Assembly: GCF_900177535.1 (NCBI RefSeq)
Contig: NZ_FXAJ01000001.1
Coordinates: 806,001 to 870,000, forward strand
Reading direction: 5' to 3'
Source of the DNA: Priestia filamentosa
Lineage (GTDB): Bacteria > Bacillota > Bacilli > Bacillales > Bacillaceae_H
DNA length: 64,000 bases
Positions 1 to 8,576 of this stretch are shown here, piece after piece. Within the stretch, counting starts at the first letter, position 1. Every line of letters starts with the position of its first letter. The position numbers and the translations under genes were made by a program. The notes beneath the pieces are model-generated. The model saw nothing but the letters and a program-made list of their open reading frames with translations, was not told the origin of the DNA and made no database searches.

Positions 1-429
1 GTGAAGAGCTCTCATATTATGTAGTTGTAAAGGTATGTATGGTATATAGTGAGAAATCGTATTTAGCTATATCTTTGTGATTTCCCAACCATTTGATAAA
101 TATTGTGTCATCCTCCTTTCATTAAACCTATTATAGCGTATCATCTTTACAATTTCCTTACAAATATCCACTTTCCTCATTCTAAAGACTTCTTTTTCGA
201 CAAATTTCAAAGGGATTTTTATTTATAGCCTATAAATCTTTTATCCCTATAGTATTTTCTTCCTTCTTATAGAATCCAATTCCATAATTAGGTAACACGA
301 CTCTCTCATATTTGAATAGGATGTAGTAGTAGACACTAGAATTGAGCTATAGAGAGCTCTATTTTCTTCTTTCTTTGTAAGTGTGAAAGAGAGAAGGCAA
401 CATTGTCAAACAACTAGGGAGTGAATCAT
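1..429. other. Non-coding stretch at left edge
   Basis: No convincing protein gene is visible on either strand here. The sequence is AT-rich and contains a minus-strand promoter-like signal (see 98-135) and a short self-complementary TAGAGAGCTCTA near 350-361. The right part is the leader of the M15 peptidase gene. No tRNA or rRNA was recognised. Confidence 0.5.
98..135 (-). promoter_or_regulatory. Minus-strand -10 box plus Shine-Dalgarno without a clear gene
   Basis: Read on the minus strand, TATAAT lies at 135-130 and is followed about 13 bases later by a perfect AAAGGAGG at 119-112. The in-frame ATG and TTG options downstream give only about 10-25 codons before a stop. The best-spaced codon after the SD is ATA at 103. 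It may be a tiny peptide or a dead gene start. Confidence 0.25.
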
Positions 430-1530
430 ATGCCAGCCACTACTTTGGAATATCTGCTAGAGCGCTCGGAAAAGCGGCTAGTAGGGGTAAATGCTACAGT
501 GGCAGCAAAAGCCATTGAGCTTATTAAACTTGCATATAGAAACGGAATTAATATTGCTGTTACACAAGGACTTCGTACTTTTGCAGAACAAAATGCCCTA
601 TACGAACAAGGACGGACAAAGCCAGGGAAAATCGTCACAAATGCAAGAGGAGGTCAGTCGATCCATAACTATGGATTAGCGTTTGATATTGCTATTTTTG
701 ATGATAACCAAAACGCGGTATGGACAGGAAATAATTACAATAGAGTTGGAAAATTAGGCCAGCAGCTTGGACTTGAATGGGGAGGAGCATGGCGATCTTT
801 TAAAGATCTTCCACACTTTCAGTATACATTTGGACTAACACTTTCACAGCTTCAAGCAGGAAGAAGACCTCCATCAGGTGGAGCTGTTGCTCCTTCACAA
901 CCACTTCCGAAAAACTATCTTGAAAGGGGAGATAGCGGCACGCTCGTAAAAGGGCTGCAAGGAAAACTGCAGGCACTTGGATTTAGTGTTGGTTCAGGTG
1001 GGATTGACGGAGACTATGGAGCAGGAACGGAACAAGCGGTAAAAGCATTTCAAAAAAAATACGGTTTAACAGCTGACGGCATTGCAGGAGCACTTACATT
1101 AGCCAAACTTGATGAAGAATATAAAGCTTCTCAAAAACCAACGCCAACCCCGGCACCGAAACCAGCGCCAAAACCAACAACACCGCCAGCACAAGACCCG
1201 GCAAAGGAGGAACCAAAAGTGGATAAAAGTAAGTTACCAGCAGAACCTGCTGCACGAGAAGAAGTGAATGAAGCGATTGAACGTGGAATTACCAACGGAG
1301 CACGTCCACAAGATGAGGCAAAACGTCAAGATGCAATGGTCATGGCAAAAAGAGCAGGAGATTTCCAAGACTATCAAATTCAAAACTTATATACAACATT
1401 CCAACAAGTAAAAGCTAACCTACCGCTTCAAAAGCCAGAAGTATGGGAAGAAAAGCTTGAAAATGGTGATGTGTCACAGCAAGAAATGCTATATTTGATC
1501 GCTCAGCTTACACTTCGTTCATTTGGATAG
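430..1530 (+). CDS. M15-family D-Ala/L-Ala peptidase with peptidoglycan-binding domain (endolysin-like)
   Basis: This is a VanY/CwlK-type zinc peptidase that would cut peptide cross-links or stems in cell-wall murein. The M15 signature is visible: TQGLRTFAEQNALYEQGRT, then SIHNYGLAFDIAIF with zinc ligands H79 and D86, and a third histidine in HFQ (about H129). Residues 160-232 are a PG_binding_1 domain (GDSG..VKGLQ..L..LGF..., DGDYGAGTEQAVKAFQ). A Pro/Lys/Thr linker follows (about 240-270), then a charged helical tail of unknown role. The ATG at 430 is preferred to the GTG at 421 because AGGGAGTG lies 6 bases upstream of it. There is no obvious signal peptide, so export would need a holin or lysis, as for phage endolysins. 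It could be a prophage-derived remnant or a housekeeping autolysin; no other phage genes are nearby. Confidence 0.85.
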   Translation: MPATTLEYLLERSEKRLVGVNATVAAKAIELIKLAYRNGINIAVTQGLRTFAEQNALYEQGRTKPGKIVTNARGGQSIHNYGLAFDIAIFDDNQNAVWTGNNYNRVGKLGQQLGLEWGGAWRSFKDLPHFQYTFGLTLSQLQAGRRPPSGGAVAPSQPLPKNYLERGDSGTLVKGLQGKLQALGFSVGSGGIDGDYGAGTEQAVKAFQKKYGLTADGIAGALTLAKLDEEYKASQKPTPTPAPKPAPKPTTPPAQDPAKEEPKVDKSKLPAEPAAREEVNEAIERGITNGARPQDEAKRQDAMVMAKRAGDFQDYQIQNLYTTFQQVKANLPLQKPEVWEEKLENGDVSQQEMLYLIAQLTLRSFG

Positions 1531-1534
1531 AACT

Positions 1535-1573
1535 AAGGCGTGAATTTCATATGAAATTCACGCCTTGTTTTAT
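1535..1573 (+). terminator. Rho-independent terminator after the M15 peptidase gene
   Basis: Perfect 16-bp inverted arms (AAGGCGTGAATTTCAT / ATGAAATTCACGCCTT, 1535-1566) are followed by GTTTTAT. Confidence 0.85.
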
Positions 1574-1642
1574 AAGAATAACGTGTGGCAAGATAAGAAT
1601 GAACTCGTGTCTATTTACATCGTTTAACAGAAGGGACATATC

Positions 1643-2380
1643 ATGACCTATATTCACTTTTTTTGGATACTCTTTATCTGGCTTACAACCTACTTACCGT
1701 TTCTTACGCTTTTGGGTGTTATCGTAAGTTTTGTTAGAAGAAAAAGTAGGAAACGCTCATTTATCGCTCTTATCATCGCTGTTTTTCTACTCTACCATAT
1801 GAATAGAAATGGACAAAATATAGAAAACCTCATTGAAAGCTTGTATGAGGGTTCTTTCGCCTCTGCTTTTCTTTTAATAGGCTATCTCTATTTAATATAT
1901 TGGTGGTGTGCTTTTTTACATAGAAGAAGTAGGGAAAAGAAAGAATTCGATTTTCTTAAAAAAGAAGACTTATCTCTTGAGCGAGCCATCAAAAAAGGAA
2001 AGAGAGACAAAATCCTTACAGTTACGCTGACGATTGTCCTCGTTCTTTCAATTCCCTTTATTGCATTTGTGTATCCTCGTTATATGAAAGAAAAATCGGT
2101 TCTTATAAGTCAATCTCTTCTGATTATGAGCAAGGTGGAAATTGTGCAAGAAGGAAAACTACTCTCTATCTTTGGTGAGCAAAATATTAAAGTTTACTAT
2201 GAGAAAGAAGGGAGTCCTCGCTATTCATTTCGTATAAACATAGTTAACGAAGGAAAGACCTTAAAGCCAGAGACTTTTAGCATCTATTGGCAAGATGAAA
2301 ATCATGCATCACTTATTATTAACGATAAGAAAAATACGAGGGGAATTATCACTATTGATCTATTAAATAAGATGAAATAA
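1643..2380 (+). CDS. Uncharacterised membrane protein
   Basis: This 245-residue protein was not recognised. It has hydrophobic segments near residues 5-30, 38-52, 72-92 and 115-140. A positively charged loop (KKGKRDK) precedes the last one, and a soluble C-terminal half of about 100 residues would probably lie outside the membrane. The start is supported by AAGGGAC about 8 bases upstream of the ATG. It stands alone between two terminators, so it is probably monocistronic. No catalytic motif is apparent and no function is proposed. Confidence 0.6.
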   Translation: MTYIHFFWILFIWLTTYLPFLTLLGVIVSFVRRKSRKRSFIALIIAVFLLYHMNRNGQNIENLIESLYEGSFASAFLLIGYLYLIYWWCAFLHRRSREKKEFDFLKKEDLSLERAIKKGKRDKILTVTLTIVLVLSIPFIAFVYPRYMKEKSVLISQSLLIMSKVEIVQEGKLLSIFGEQNIKVYYEKEGSPRYSFRINIVNEGKTLKPETFSIYWQDENHASLIINDKKNTRGIITIDLLNKMK

Positions 2381-2397
2381 TAGCATGCTGCTGATTA

Positions 2398-2435
2398 TAA
2401 AAAGCGCCGTTCATACAAACGAACAGCGCTTTTTA
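2398..2435. terminator. Bidirectional terminator between convergent genes
   Basis: The inverted repeat AAAAGCGCCGTTC / GAACAGCGCTTTTT has A- and T-rich flanks on both sides. It can terminate the membrane gene on the plus strand and the LysE-type gene on the minus strand. Confidence 0.85.
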
Positions 2436-2443
2436 ATGAGATA

Positions 2444-3064
2444 TTATTTCTCAGTAAATGCTATTTTCACTCCAATGATTGTAAACAAAGAGCCTTGCAA
2501 AGCATTAATTTTTCGAGAAATTTTGGGGCTTTTACGTAAAAAGCGTCCAACTCCTTCAGCAAAAAAGCTAACAAGCGCAAAAATAACGAACGCTTGAACT
2601 AAAAACGTAAATCCGTACAGGAGCATTTGCAGTGTAACAGAACTATCGTAGTTAATGAACTGTGGGAAAAGTGCTAAGAAGAACAGCGACACTTTGGGAT
2701 TCAAAACGTTCATAATAATGCCTTTTTTGTAGAGCGATTTACTTTCTAATGAATCCTCATTATTCATTGTCACATGCGTACTTTTGTCACGGAACGATTT
2801 ATAAGCTAGATAAAGCAAATAAGCGGATCCTGCGTATTTTACAATTGAAAAAGCAAGAGAAGATTGATAGACAAGCGCTGAAAGTCCAATCGTTGCAGCC
2901 GTAATATGAACGAGCAGTCCTGTGCAAAGACCAAGTGTTGTAAAAATGCCGGCATTTTTTCCTTTGGCAATGCTTTGAGCAAGCACAAATAAGTTATCAG
3001 GCCCAGGCATAAGGGTAAGAAGCACAGCAACGCCTAGAAATGAAAGTAAAGATAATAAGTCCAA
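2444..3064 (-). CDS. LysE/RhtB-family amino-acid or metabolite exporter
   Basis: About 206 residues with six hydrophobic segments. The family hallmark lies near the N-terminus (TLMPGPDNLFVLAQSIAKG), followed by GLCTGLLVHITAATIG and a central Y.G..YLLYLAYKS, as in LysE/RhtB exporters that efflux amino acids or related small molecules. A TTG start at 3064 is chosen: GAAGGGTGA lies 6-8 bases upstream of it, whereas an upstream in-frame ATG at 3100 directly abuts a TATAAT -10 box and so probably lies at or before the transcription start. The substrate cannot be inferred. It is monocistronic, with no partner genes. Confidence 0.85.
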   Translation of the reverse strand: MDLLSLLSFLGVAVLLTLMPGPDNLFVLAQSIAKGKNAGIFTTLGLCTGLLVHITAATIGLSALVYQSSLAFSIVKYAGSAYLLYLAYKSFRDKSTHVTMNNEDSLESKSLYKKGIIMNVLNPKVSLFFLALFPQFINYDSSVTLQMLLYGFTFLVQAFVIFALVSFFAEGVGRFLRKSPKISRKINALQGSLFTIIGVKIAFTEK

Positions 3065-3100
3065 TGTTGTCACCCTTCTTTCAGTTAAGATTTTTAGCAT

Positions 3101-3106
3101 ATTATA
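3101..3106 (-). promoter_or_regulatory. -10 box of the LysE-type exporter
   Basis: TATAAT on the minus strand at 3106-3101, about 37 bases before the proposed TTG start. No good -35 is visible (CCCAGC at the expected place), so the promoter may be weak or activated. Confidence 0.45.
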
Positions 3107-3319
3107 ACATATATGGAGAGAGGGCTGGGAAAGAGAACAATAGGAACTTTCACTGTTTTCATTCGTAAATAATTGTAGGAGAAAAATGAGGGTAGGAGGG
3201 ATTTTGGCTATCGAAGCATTCGTACTCGTATACGAGCTACAAGCGAAAGTAAAAAGTTAAAAAGAAGAGTAAAAAAGCTAGAAGAGAGATCAGGAAGTTA
3301 TTCGTAAAAAGGGGAGAGA

Positions 3320-3547
3320 ATGTTGGCTCATTGTGCAAACTGTGGCAGGAAGTGGAGTGCAAAAGACGTATGGAAACTTGGACTTCAAAACAAAGGAAGA
3401 GCGTGTAAATATTGTGGAAGAGAACAGTATATTTCCTTTAAAAAGACATCTAAGTATTTATTTTTAACAGATATGTTGGTGATTTTCTTCTTCTTACTTT
3501 TCCCTTTTGTTATAAAGCTCGGTAATGAGGGTGAAGACATAATCTAA
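3320..3547 (+). CDS. Small cxxc-20-cxxc zinc-ribbon membrane protein
   Basis: 75 residues. The N-terminal half has C5-A-N-C8 and C29-K-Y-C32, separated by exactly 20 residues, the pattern of the small cxxc_20_cxxc (TIGR04104-type) Bacillus proteins that presumably bind one zinc. Residues 47-66 form one transmembrane helix (LFLTDMLVIFFFLLFPFVI). GGGGAGAG upstream supports the ATG. The role of the family is unknown to me. Just upstream (about 3205-3306) a basic, coiled reading frame (GYRSIRTRIRATSESKKLKR...) is open but has no start codon and may be a relic. Confidence 0.75.
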   Translation: MLAHCANCGRKWSAKDVWKLGLQNKGRACKYCGREQYISFKKTSKYLFLTDMLVIFFFLLFPFVIKLGNEGEDII

Positions 3548-3591
3548 AAGAAAACAGGTCTTTTTTTCCTTTAACGTAAAAGAGTTTTTTA

Positions 3592-3620
3592 TTGAGTGGG
3601 GAACATTTGTTCGTTATAAT
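3592..3620 (+). promoter_or_regulatory. SigA-type promoter of the WYL-like gene
   Basis: TTGAGT (3592-3597), a 17-base spacer and TATAAT (3615-3620), about 25 bases before the ATG at 3645. Confidence 0.7.
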
Positions 3621-3644
3621 TAAAGCATAAGGAGTTGAATCGTT

Positions 3645-3869
3645 ATGCTACGATTATTACAACAAAGTTCAGAGTCGAAGAAACCGCTCGAGATTATTTA
3701 TATGGCGGATAACGGCTCAATTACACAGCGCTCCATCATTGTATATGAAATCAACGCAACAAAAGTAAAAGCTTGGTGTTTGCTTCGCCATGAAAAGCGA
3801 ACATTTAAAATAGACAATATTCTTTCCTGTGCGTTCAAGGAAAGAAAAAGATATGGATTAGCACGATAA
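3645..3869 (+). CDS. Small WYL-domain-like protein
   Basis: 74 residues resembling a stand-alone WYL-type SH3-like beta-barrel: LEIIYMADNGSITQR, then KVKAWCLLRHEKRTFKIDNIL, which matches the usual WYL strand order ending in R.F.ld.I. WYL domains bind ligands or nucleic acids in transcription regulators; here there is no HTH. AAGGAG lies 9 bases upstream of the ATG. It is monocistronic, with its own promoter and terminator. The function of such minimal WYL proteins is not established. Confidence 0.65.
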   Translation: MLRLLQQSSESKKPLEIIYMADNGSITQRSIIVYEINATKVKAWCLLRHEKRTFKIDNILSCAFKERKRYGLAR

Positions 3870-3870
3870 G

Positions 3871-3899
3871 CCTCTAGTTTTGCTGGAGGTCTTTTTTTT
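3871..3899 (+). terminator. Terminator after the WYL-like gene
   Basis: CCTCTAG / CTGGAGG stem followed by TCTTTTTTTT. Confidence 0.8.
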
Positions 3900-3967
3900 G
3901 AGCTCTTTAAAAGTAATAATTTTCAATTTGTATTAACATATTGAAAAAGCGAGGTGCTGTTTGATAG

Positions 3968-4246
3968 CTGAATTTGAAACAATTACGCTCTTTCCCCCTG
4001 TTGCTTTTTCTCATCGTTGCGCTAGTTGGAGCGCTCTTTTTTCTTATTGTGATTAAGCGTTAGCGGCTTTTTAGTTGCCGTTTTTTCCGTTCTCTCTATT
4101 ACAATATCCGCTTTTCTCTTGTACAGAATGGGCGTATTGGCTGATGAGCTAAACGGTGGAGGAGATTCTTTCTTTTCTTAATCATCTCTGTGCTAAGTAT
4201 AGCTAATCTTGCTGTCTATTTTATAAAAGGGAGGGGTTTTAAATGA
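3968..4246 (+). pseudogene. Remnant of a small three-helix membrane protein, split over two frames
   Basis: Three hydrophobic stretches follow each other in alternating frames. A TTG-started MKQLRSFPLLLFLIVALVG... ends at 4063. A middle frame carries FLVAVFSVLSITISAFLL and GVLADELNGGGDSFFS, ending at 4181. The first frame then resumes with SVLSIANLAVYFIKGRGF, ending at 4246. Two compensating indels would rebuild one protein of about 90 residues with three helices. No piece has a strong SD. It may be a decayed gene or contain base-calling errors in T-rich runs. Confidence 0.4.
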
Positions 4247-4710
4247 TTAAAGGATTGTATGAAGCACATTTGCCTGTTTCAAATCTTGAAAAATCAATTG
4301 AGTTTTATCAAAAGCTAGATTTAGAGATTGCTTTTCGTGAAGAGAAACTAGCCTTCTTTTGGATTAAAAAAGGAGAGAGCTGGCTTGGACTTTGGGAAAC
4401 TGAGCAAGTTCATATTCCGTATCATGCTTCCGTTCGCCACATTGCTCTTCACATTGAGGGGGAAGATATGGATTCCGCTAAAGATTGGCTGAAAGAGAGG
4501 GGAATCCAAGTAAGAACGGCATTTGGATTTGGGGAGGACAGACAGCCGCTCGTTTTACCAAATAGTCCGCAAGCACATGCTGCTCTTTATTTTAGTGACC
4601 CTGATGGAAATTCAATTGAGTTGATTTCACCACTGAGTCATAACGTAAAAGAGAACTTTAAAATGATGAGTTTAAAAGAATGGAAGGAAACCAAAAAGAT
4701 GCCTTTTTAA
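4243..4710 (+). CDS. Glyoxalase/VOC superfamily protein
   Basis: 155 residues with the vicinal-oxygen-chelate fold: a beta-alpha start (GLYEAHLPVSNLEKSIEFYQ, probable metal ligand H9), a mid-protein VRHIALHIEG, and the C-terminal YFSDPDGNSIELISP, whose Glu is the usual last metal ligand. Members include glyoxalases, dioxygenases, fosfomycin-resistance enzymes and bleomycin-binding proteins; nothing here selects among them. GAGGGG lies 6 bases upstream of the ATG. The gene overlaps the end of the preceding decayed membrane frame, which may mark an old operon partner. Confidence 0.85.
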   Translation: MIKGLYEAHLPVSNLEKSIEFYQKLDLEIAFREEKLAFFWIKKGESWLGLWETEQVHIPYHASVRHIALHIEGEDMDSAKDWLKERGIQVRTAFGFGEDRQPLVLPNSPQAHAALYFSDPDGNSIELISPLSHNVKENFKMMSLKEWKETKKMPF

Positions 4711-4726
4711 AAGGCATCTTTTTTGA
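4693..4726 (+). terminator. Terminator overlapping the VOC gene stop
   Basis: AAAAAGATGCC...GGCATCTTTTTT. The stop codon TAA sits in the stem-loop. Confidence 0.85.
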
Positions 4727-4818
4727 TGGAAAAAGCTTAATTTTTTTAATTTATAAAGTGAAAGATAAATTAAATTTATAGTTCATTTTATAGGTGTTTT
4801 TAAGAGCGGAGATGAAAA

Positions 4819-4859
4819 TTAAATCCCCCTCTAGAGGGATTTAAATGGGGGTTAAATCC
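4819..4859. promoter_or_regulatory. Candidate operator upstream of qox: three TTAAATCC half-sites
   Basis: TTAAATCC at 4819-4826, its inverse GGATTTAA at 4837-4844, and TTAAATCC again at 4852-4859. A perfect CCCTCTAGAGGG palindrome (4827-4838) lies between the first two. The array is about 160-190 bases upstream of qoxA in an otherwise AT-rich leader. A weak TATACAAT -10 follows near 4950. The bound protein is unknown; the Fur-like gene at the end of the operon is one candidate. Confidence 0.4.
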
Positions 4860-5012
4860 AGAGTTGTTACCGATTTATGAATGAAGTTTGTCGAATTATT
4901 GAAAAGTGAAAAAAGGCCTGTTAATCGCTATCACTTAGTTTTCTTTTTTTATACAATTTGATGGAATCCGAGCTTGTTTCATTCGAGACATTAGAAAGGA
5001 AGGTGAAATTCC

Positions 5013-5969
5013 ATGTTCAAAAATCGTAAAGCATGGTTGATTGTAATAAGTAGTTTAATCTCACTCGTTATTATTACTGTACTTGGAGTTCGCAGTGATC
5101 TTATCGTGTTAGATCCTAAGGGACCGGTTGGGGAGATTCAAAAAGATCTTATTATCTTTTCCCTTTATTTTATGCTTGCTATTGTTGTCATCATTTTTGC
5201 TGTATTTACGTTTGTGATTATAAAATATCGTAATCGAAAAAACTTCAATGACCGCGATTATGATCCAAATTTGCACGGCAGCACGAAGCTTGAAATCATT
5301 TGGACCCTTATTCCTCTTTTAATTGTTATTGCTCTTTCGATTCCAAACGCGAAAGCTCTTTATGATTTAAAAGAAGCGCCGAAATCTACAGCGCATAAAG
5401 AGCCGATTGTTATCCATGCAACGGCCGTTGACTGGAAGTGGATTTTTAGCTATCCAGAAGAAGAAATTGAAACAATCAATTACGTAAACGTACCTGAAAA
5501 TCATCCGGTTTTATTCAAAATAACGGCAGCTGATTCAATGGCTTCTTTCTGGGTGCCGCAAATTGGTGGGCAAGTGTACGGAATGCCTGGCATGGTCAAT
5601 GAACTTTATCTACAAGCTGACGAAGTTGGTACATATGAAGGCCGAAACTCGAACTTTACGGGAGAGGGAATGGCTCATCAGCAGTTCGACTTTGTGGCGC
5701 TGAATGAAGAAGAGTATAGCAGTTGGGTGGAGGAAACAAAAGAAACGGCTCCAAAGCTAACTGAGGAAACGTATCAAAAGCTCATGCTTCCTGATACAGC
5801 AGAGCGAACAACTTTTTCATCAACGCACTTAGATTTCGTTGATCATGGTCTTAACTCAACATATGCGTTGAAAGTAAGAGCAGATCACGGACTTATTGAA
5901 GAACCAATAGATGAAGGTGAAGAAGGTTCACATGAGCATTCGAACCATGGATCGCACGCTCATCACTAG
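5013..5969 (+). CDS. qoxA: Quinol oxidase aa3-600 subunit II (QoxA)
   Basis: 318 residues. This is subunit II of the menaquinol-oxidising heme-copper oxidase. It has two N-terminal transmembrane helices (about 8-27 and 45-70) followed by an extracytoplasmic cupredoxin domain ([44 protein letters not shown]). The CuA cysteine ligands are absent, as expected of a quinol rather than cytochrome c oxidase. The tail is His-rich ([12 protein letters not shown]). The lipobox cysteine found in B. subtilis QoxA appears replaced: the sequence reads LGVRSD with an arginine CGC codon one base from Cys TGC, so lipidation is not predicted. AAGGAAGGTGA upstream sets the ATG. First gene of qoxABCD. Confidence 0.93.
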   Translation: MFKNRKAWLIVISSLISLVIITVLGVRSDLIVLDPKGPVGEIQKDLIIFSLYFMLAIVVIIFAVFTFVIIKYRNRKNFNDRDYDPNLHGSTKLEIIWTLIPLLIVIALSIPNAKALYDLKEAPKSTAHKEPIVIHATAVDWKWIFSYPEEEIETINYVNVPENHPVLFKITAADSMASFWVPQIGGQVYGMPGMVNELYLQADEVGTYEGRNSNFTGEGMAHQQFDFVALNEEEYSSWVEETKETAPKLTEETYQKLMLPDTAERTTFSSTHLDFVDHGLNSTYALKVRADHGLIEEPIDEGEEGSHEHSNHGSHAHH

Positions 5970-5983
5970 GAAAGGAGGAACAT

Positions 5984-7957
5984 ATGATGTTTAATTTTAT
6001 TAAAGAGCACTTAATTCTTGATGATCCGCTCATTCTCGGAGCGAACATTTCGATTTTGCTGACAACGATTGGGATTTTGTTTGTTCTTACATATTTCAAA
6101 AAATGGAAGTGGCTTTGGACAGAATGGATCACAACCGTTGATCATAAACGAATCGGAATTATGTACATTCTAGCCGCTTTACTTATGCTTTTCCGCGGTG
6201 GAGTTGACGCTTTATTAATGAGAGCACAGCTTACAGTTCCAAACAATGAGTTTTTATCTTCAGAGCATTACAACGAGATTTTTACAACTCATGGAACCAT
6301 TATGATTTTATTTATGGCAATGCCTTTTTTACTTGGACTAATGAACTTTGCGGTCCCATTACAAATTGGGGCAAGAGACGTTGCCTTTCCGTTTCTGAAT
6401 AACTTAAGCTTCTGGTCTTTCTTTAGCGGAGCGATTTTGTTTAACATTTCCTTTGTTTTTGGAGGTTCTCCTGATGCTGGATGGACAAACTATGCGCCGC
6501 TAGCAATCGAAGGAAGCCCTGGACCTGGTATTAACTATTATTTACTCGGTCTGCAAGTTTCAGGAATTGGTACCCTTTTAACGGGAATTAACTTTGTTGT
6601 AACGATCATTAAAATGCGTGCTCCGGGCATGACGCTGCTTCGCATGCCGATGTTTACATGGACAACATTAATTACATCATTTATTATCGTGTTTGCTTTT
6701 CCAATTTTAACGGTTACGCTTGCATTGATGACGTTTGACCGCCTGTTTGGTACGCACTTTTTCACTTTAACAGACGGCGGAAATCCGATGCTTTGGTCAA
6801 ACATGTTCTGGATGTGGGGGCATCCTGAAGTATACATTGTTGTGTTGCCTGCATTCGGGATTTTCTCAGAGATTATTGCAACGTTCGCGCGTAAAACGCT
6901 CTTTGGATATAAAACGATGATTGTCTCGCTTGTAGTCATCTCGTTTTTAAGCTTTATTGTATGGGTGCATCACTTCTTCACAATGGGGGGAAGCGCAGCT
7001 GTTAACAATATTTTCTCTATTACAACGATGGCCATTGCGATTCCAACCGGAATTAAGCTGTTTAACTGGCTTGGAACGCTTTATAAAAGTAAGATCGAGT
7101 TTACAACACCAATGCTTTGGTCACTTGCATTTATTCCAACGTTTGTAATCGGAGGGGTAACAGGGGTTATGCTTGGAATGGCGGCAGCGGATTTTCAGTA
7201 TCATAACTCGTACTTCCTTGTTGCACATTTCCATTACACATTAATTGCCGGCGTTGCGTTTGCTTGTTTTGCTGGTCTAATTTACTGGTATCCGAAAATG
7301 GTTGGCTACAAAATGAACGAAAGAATTGGAAAATGGGCGTTTTGGCTGTTTACAATCGGCTTTAACGTATGTTTCCTTCCACAGTTCATCCTAGGGTTTG
7401 ATGGCATGCCGCGTCGTGTGTATACGTACGCTCCTGAAGATGGTTGGACGGGGCTAAACGTTGCATCAAGCGTTGGTGCTGCTGCGATGGGACTTGGATT
7501 CGTTGTGTTTGTATACAACATTTATTACAGTCACCGCTATGCGATTAGAGAAACAGAAGGAGACGTATGGGACGGAAGAACGCTTGAGTGGGCAACAACA
7601 ACGTCTATTCCGCCTCACTACAACTTTGCGAAGATCCCTCACGTCCAAAATATTGATACGTTCTGGGATATGAAGCAAAGAGCGAAAAAGAAAACAAAGA
7701 GACAACAAGAAGAAGGAAACTATGAGCCTATTCATATGCCAAGCAATACCGGGACAGCTCCTGTTATGTGTGCCTTTTTCTTTGTCGCTGGTTTTGCTCT
7801 TGTTTTTGAACTATGGTGGATGGCGATATTAGGCGCAGTGGGAATACTCGGTTGTATGCTCGTTCGCTCAGTTCGTTCCTATGAAGAAGATAAAGGCTAC
7901 TATGTAAGTGTTGAAGAAATTACGGAAGCGGAACAGCCGTTCCATAAGGAAGGGTGA
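5984..7957 (+). CDS. qoxB: Quinol oxidase aa3-600 subunit I (QoxB)
   Basis: 657 residues. Catalytic subunit that reduces O2 to water at the heme a3-CuB centre and pumps protons. Heme-copper hallmarks are present: [12 protein letters not shown] (low-spin heme ligand), [17 protein letters not shown] (CuB His and the His-Tyr cross-link pair), [10 protein letters not shown] (CuB His-His) and [12 protein letters not shown] (heme ligands). About 14-15 helices span the membrane. AAGGAGG precedes a doubled ATGATG; the first ATG is kept. It follows qoxA by 14 bases. Confidence 0.96.
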   Translation: MMFNFIKEHLILDDPLILGANISILLTTIGILFVLTYFKKWKWLWTEWITTVDHKRIGIMYILAALLMLFRGGVDALLMRAQLTVPNNEFLSSEHYNEIFTTHGTIMILFMAMPFLLGLMNFAVPLQIGARDVAFPFLNNLSFWSFFSGAILFNISFVFGGSPDAGWTNYAPLAIEGSPGPGINYYLLGLQVSGIGTLLTGINFVVTIIKMRAPGMTLLRMPMFTWTTLITSFIIVFAFPILTVTLALMTFDRLFGTHFFTLTDGGNPMLWSNMFWMWGHPEVYIVVLPAFGIFSEIIATFARKTLFGYKTMIVSLVVISFLSFIVWVHHFFTMGGSAAVNNIFSITTMAIAIPTGIKLFNWLGTLYKSKIEFTTPMLWSLAFIPTFVIGGVTGVMLGMAAADFQYHNSYFLVAHFHYTLIAGVAFACFAGLIYWYPKMVGYKMNERIGKWAFWLFTIGFNVCFLPQFILGFDGMPRRVYTYAPEDGWTGLNVASSVGAAAMGLGFVVFVYNIYYSHRYAIRETEGDVWDGRTLEWATTTSIPPHYNFAKIPHVQNIDTFWDMKQRAKKKTKRQQEEGNYEPIHMPSNTGTAPVMCAFFFVAGFALVFELWWMAILGAVGILGCMLVRSVRSYEEDKGYYVSVEEITEAEQPFHKEG

Positions 7958-7961
7958 GAAA

Positions 7962-8576
7962 ATGGCACAGGTTAGTAACGCTGGGGAAGAAAACGTTCCT
8001 TTAGAATATAAATCGGGGATTGGGAGATTAAATATATTTGGATTTTGGATCTTTTTAGGAGCAGAAGTTGCGCTTTTTGCTACGATTTTTTCCGCCTATT
8101 TTGTGTTAGAAGGTGGAACAGCAGGAGGCCCCCTGCCTAGCGAGCTTTTTGATCTTAATAATACAATCGCTATGACGCTTATTCTATTAACAAGCAGTTT
8201 CACATGTGGATTAGCGATTCATGAGATGCGCAAAGGAAATAGGAGGGGAATGCTCCTTTGGCTCCTTGTGACGCTTCTGTTTGGTGGAGGATTCTTATAC
8301 ATGGAAGTGATGGAGTTTATCCATCTTGTTCATGAAGGCGCGACAATTGGGACAAATGCCTACTGGTCTTCCTTTTATGTGTTAACAGGAACCCATGGGC
8401 TTCACGTAACGCTTGGAATTGCGTGGATGATCCTAATCATCGCTGAAGTGATGAAGCGAGGGTTAACACCCCATACAGCGAAAAAAGTATTTGTTTCAAG
8501 CTTATATTGGCATTTCTTAGACTTTGTATGGATTTTCGTTTTCACGAGCGTTTATCTATTAGGGATGGTGAAATAA
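7962..8576 (+). CDS. qoxC: Quinol oxidase aa3-600 subunit III (QoxC)
   Basis: 204 residues, the same length as I recall for B. subtilis QoxC. Five-helix subunit III fold: NIFGFWIFLGAEVALFATIF, a central TFHEMRKG-like segment (AIHEMRKGNRRG), GTHGLHVTLGIAWM and YWHFLDFVWIFVFTSVYL. It supports assembly and stability of the oxidase. The ATG at 7962 is chosen, 4 bases after the qoxB stop and just behind GAAGGGTGAG. A longer in-frame version would overlap qoxB with no ribosome site. Confidence 0.93.
   Translation: MAQVSNAGEENVPLEYKSGIGRLNIFGFWIFLGAEVALFATIFSAYFVLEGGTAGGPLPSELFDLNNTIAMTLILLTSSFTCGLAIHEMRKGNRRGMLLWLLVTLLFGGGFLYMEVMEFIHLVHEGATIGTNAYWSSFYVLTGTHGLHVTLGIAWMILIIAEVMKRGLTPHTAKKVFVSSLYWHFLDFVWIFVFTSVYLLGMVK

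Noticed and set aside
3100-3100. ATG as start of the LysE-type exporter
   Set aside because: It abuts a TATAAT box and lacks an SD; the TTG at 3064 has GAAGGGTGA.
8507-8575. Longer N-terminus for QoxD beginning inside qoxC
   Set aside because: No ribosome site. The TAATG overlap at 8574-8578 gives the normal 100-residue subunit.
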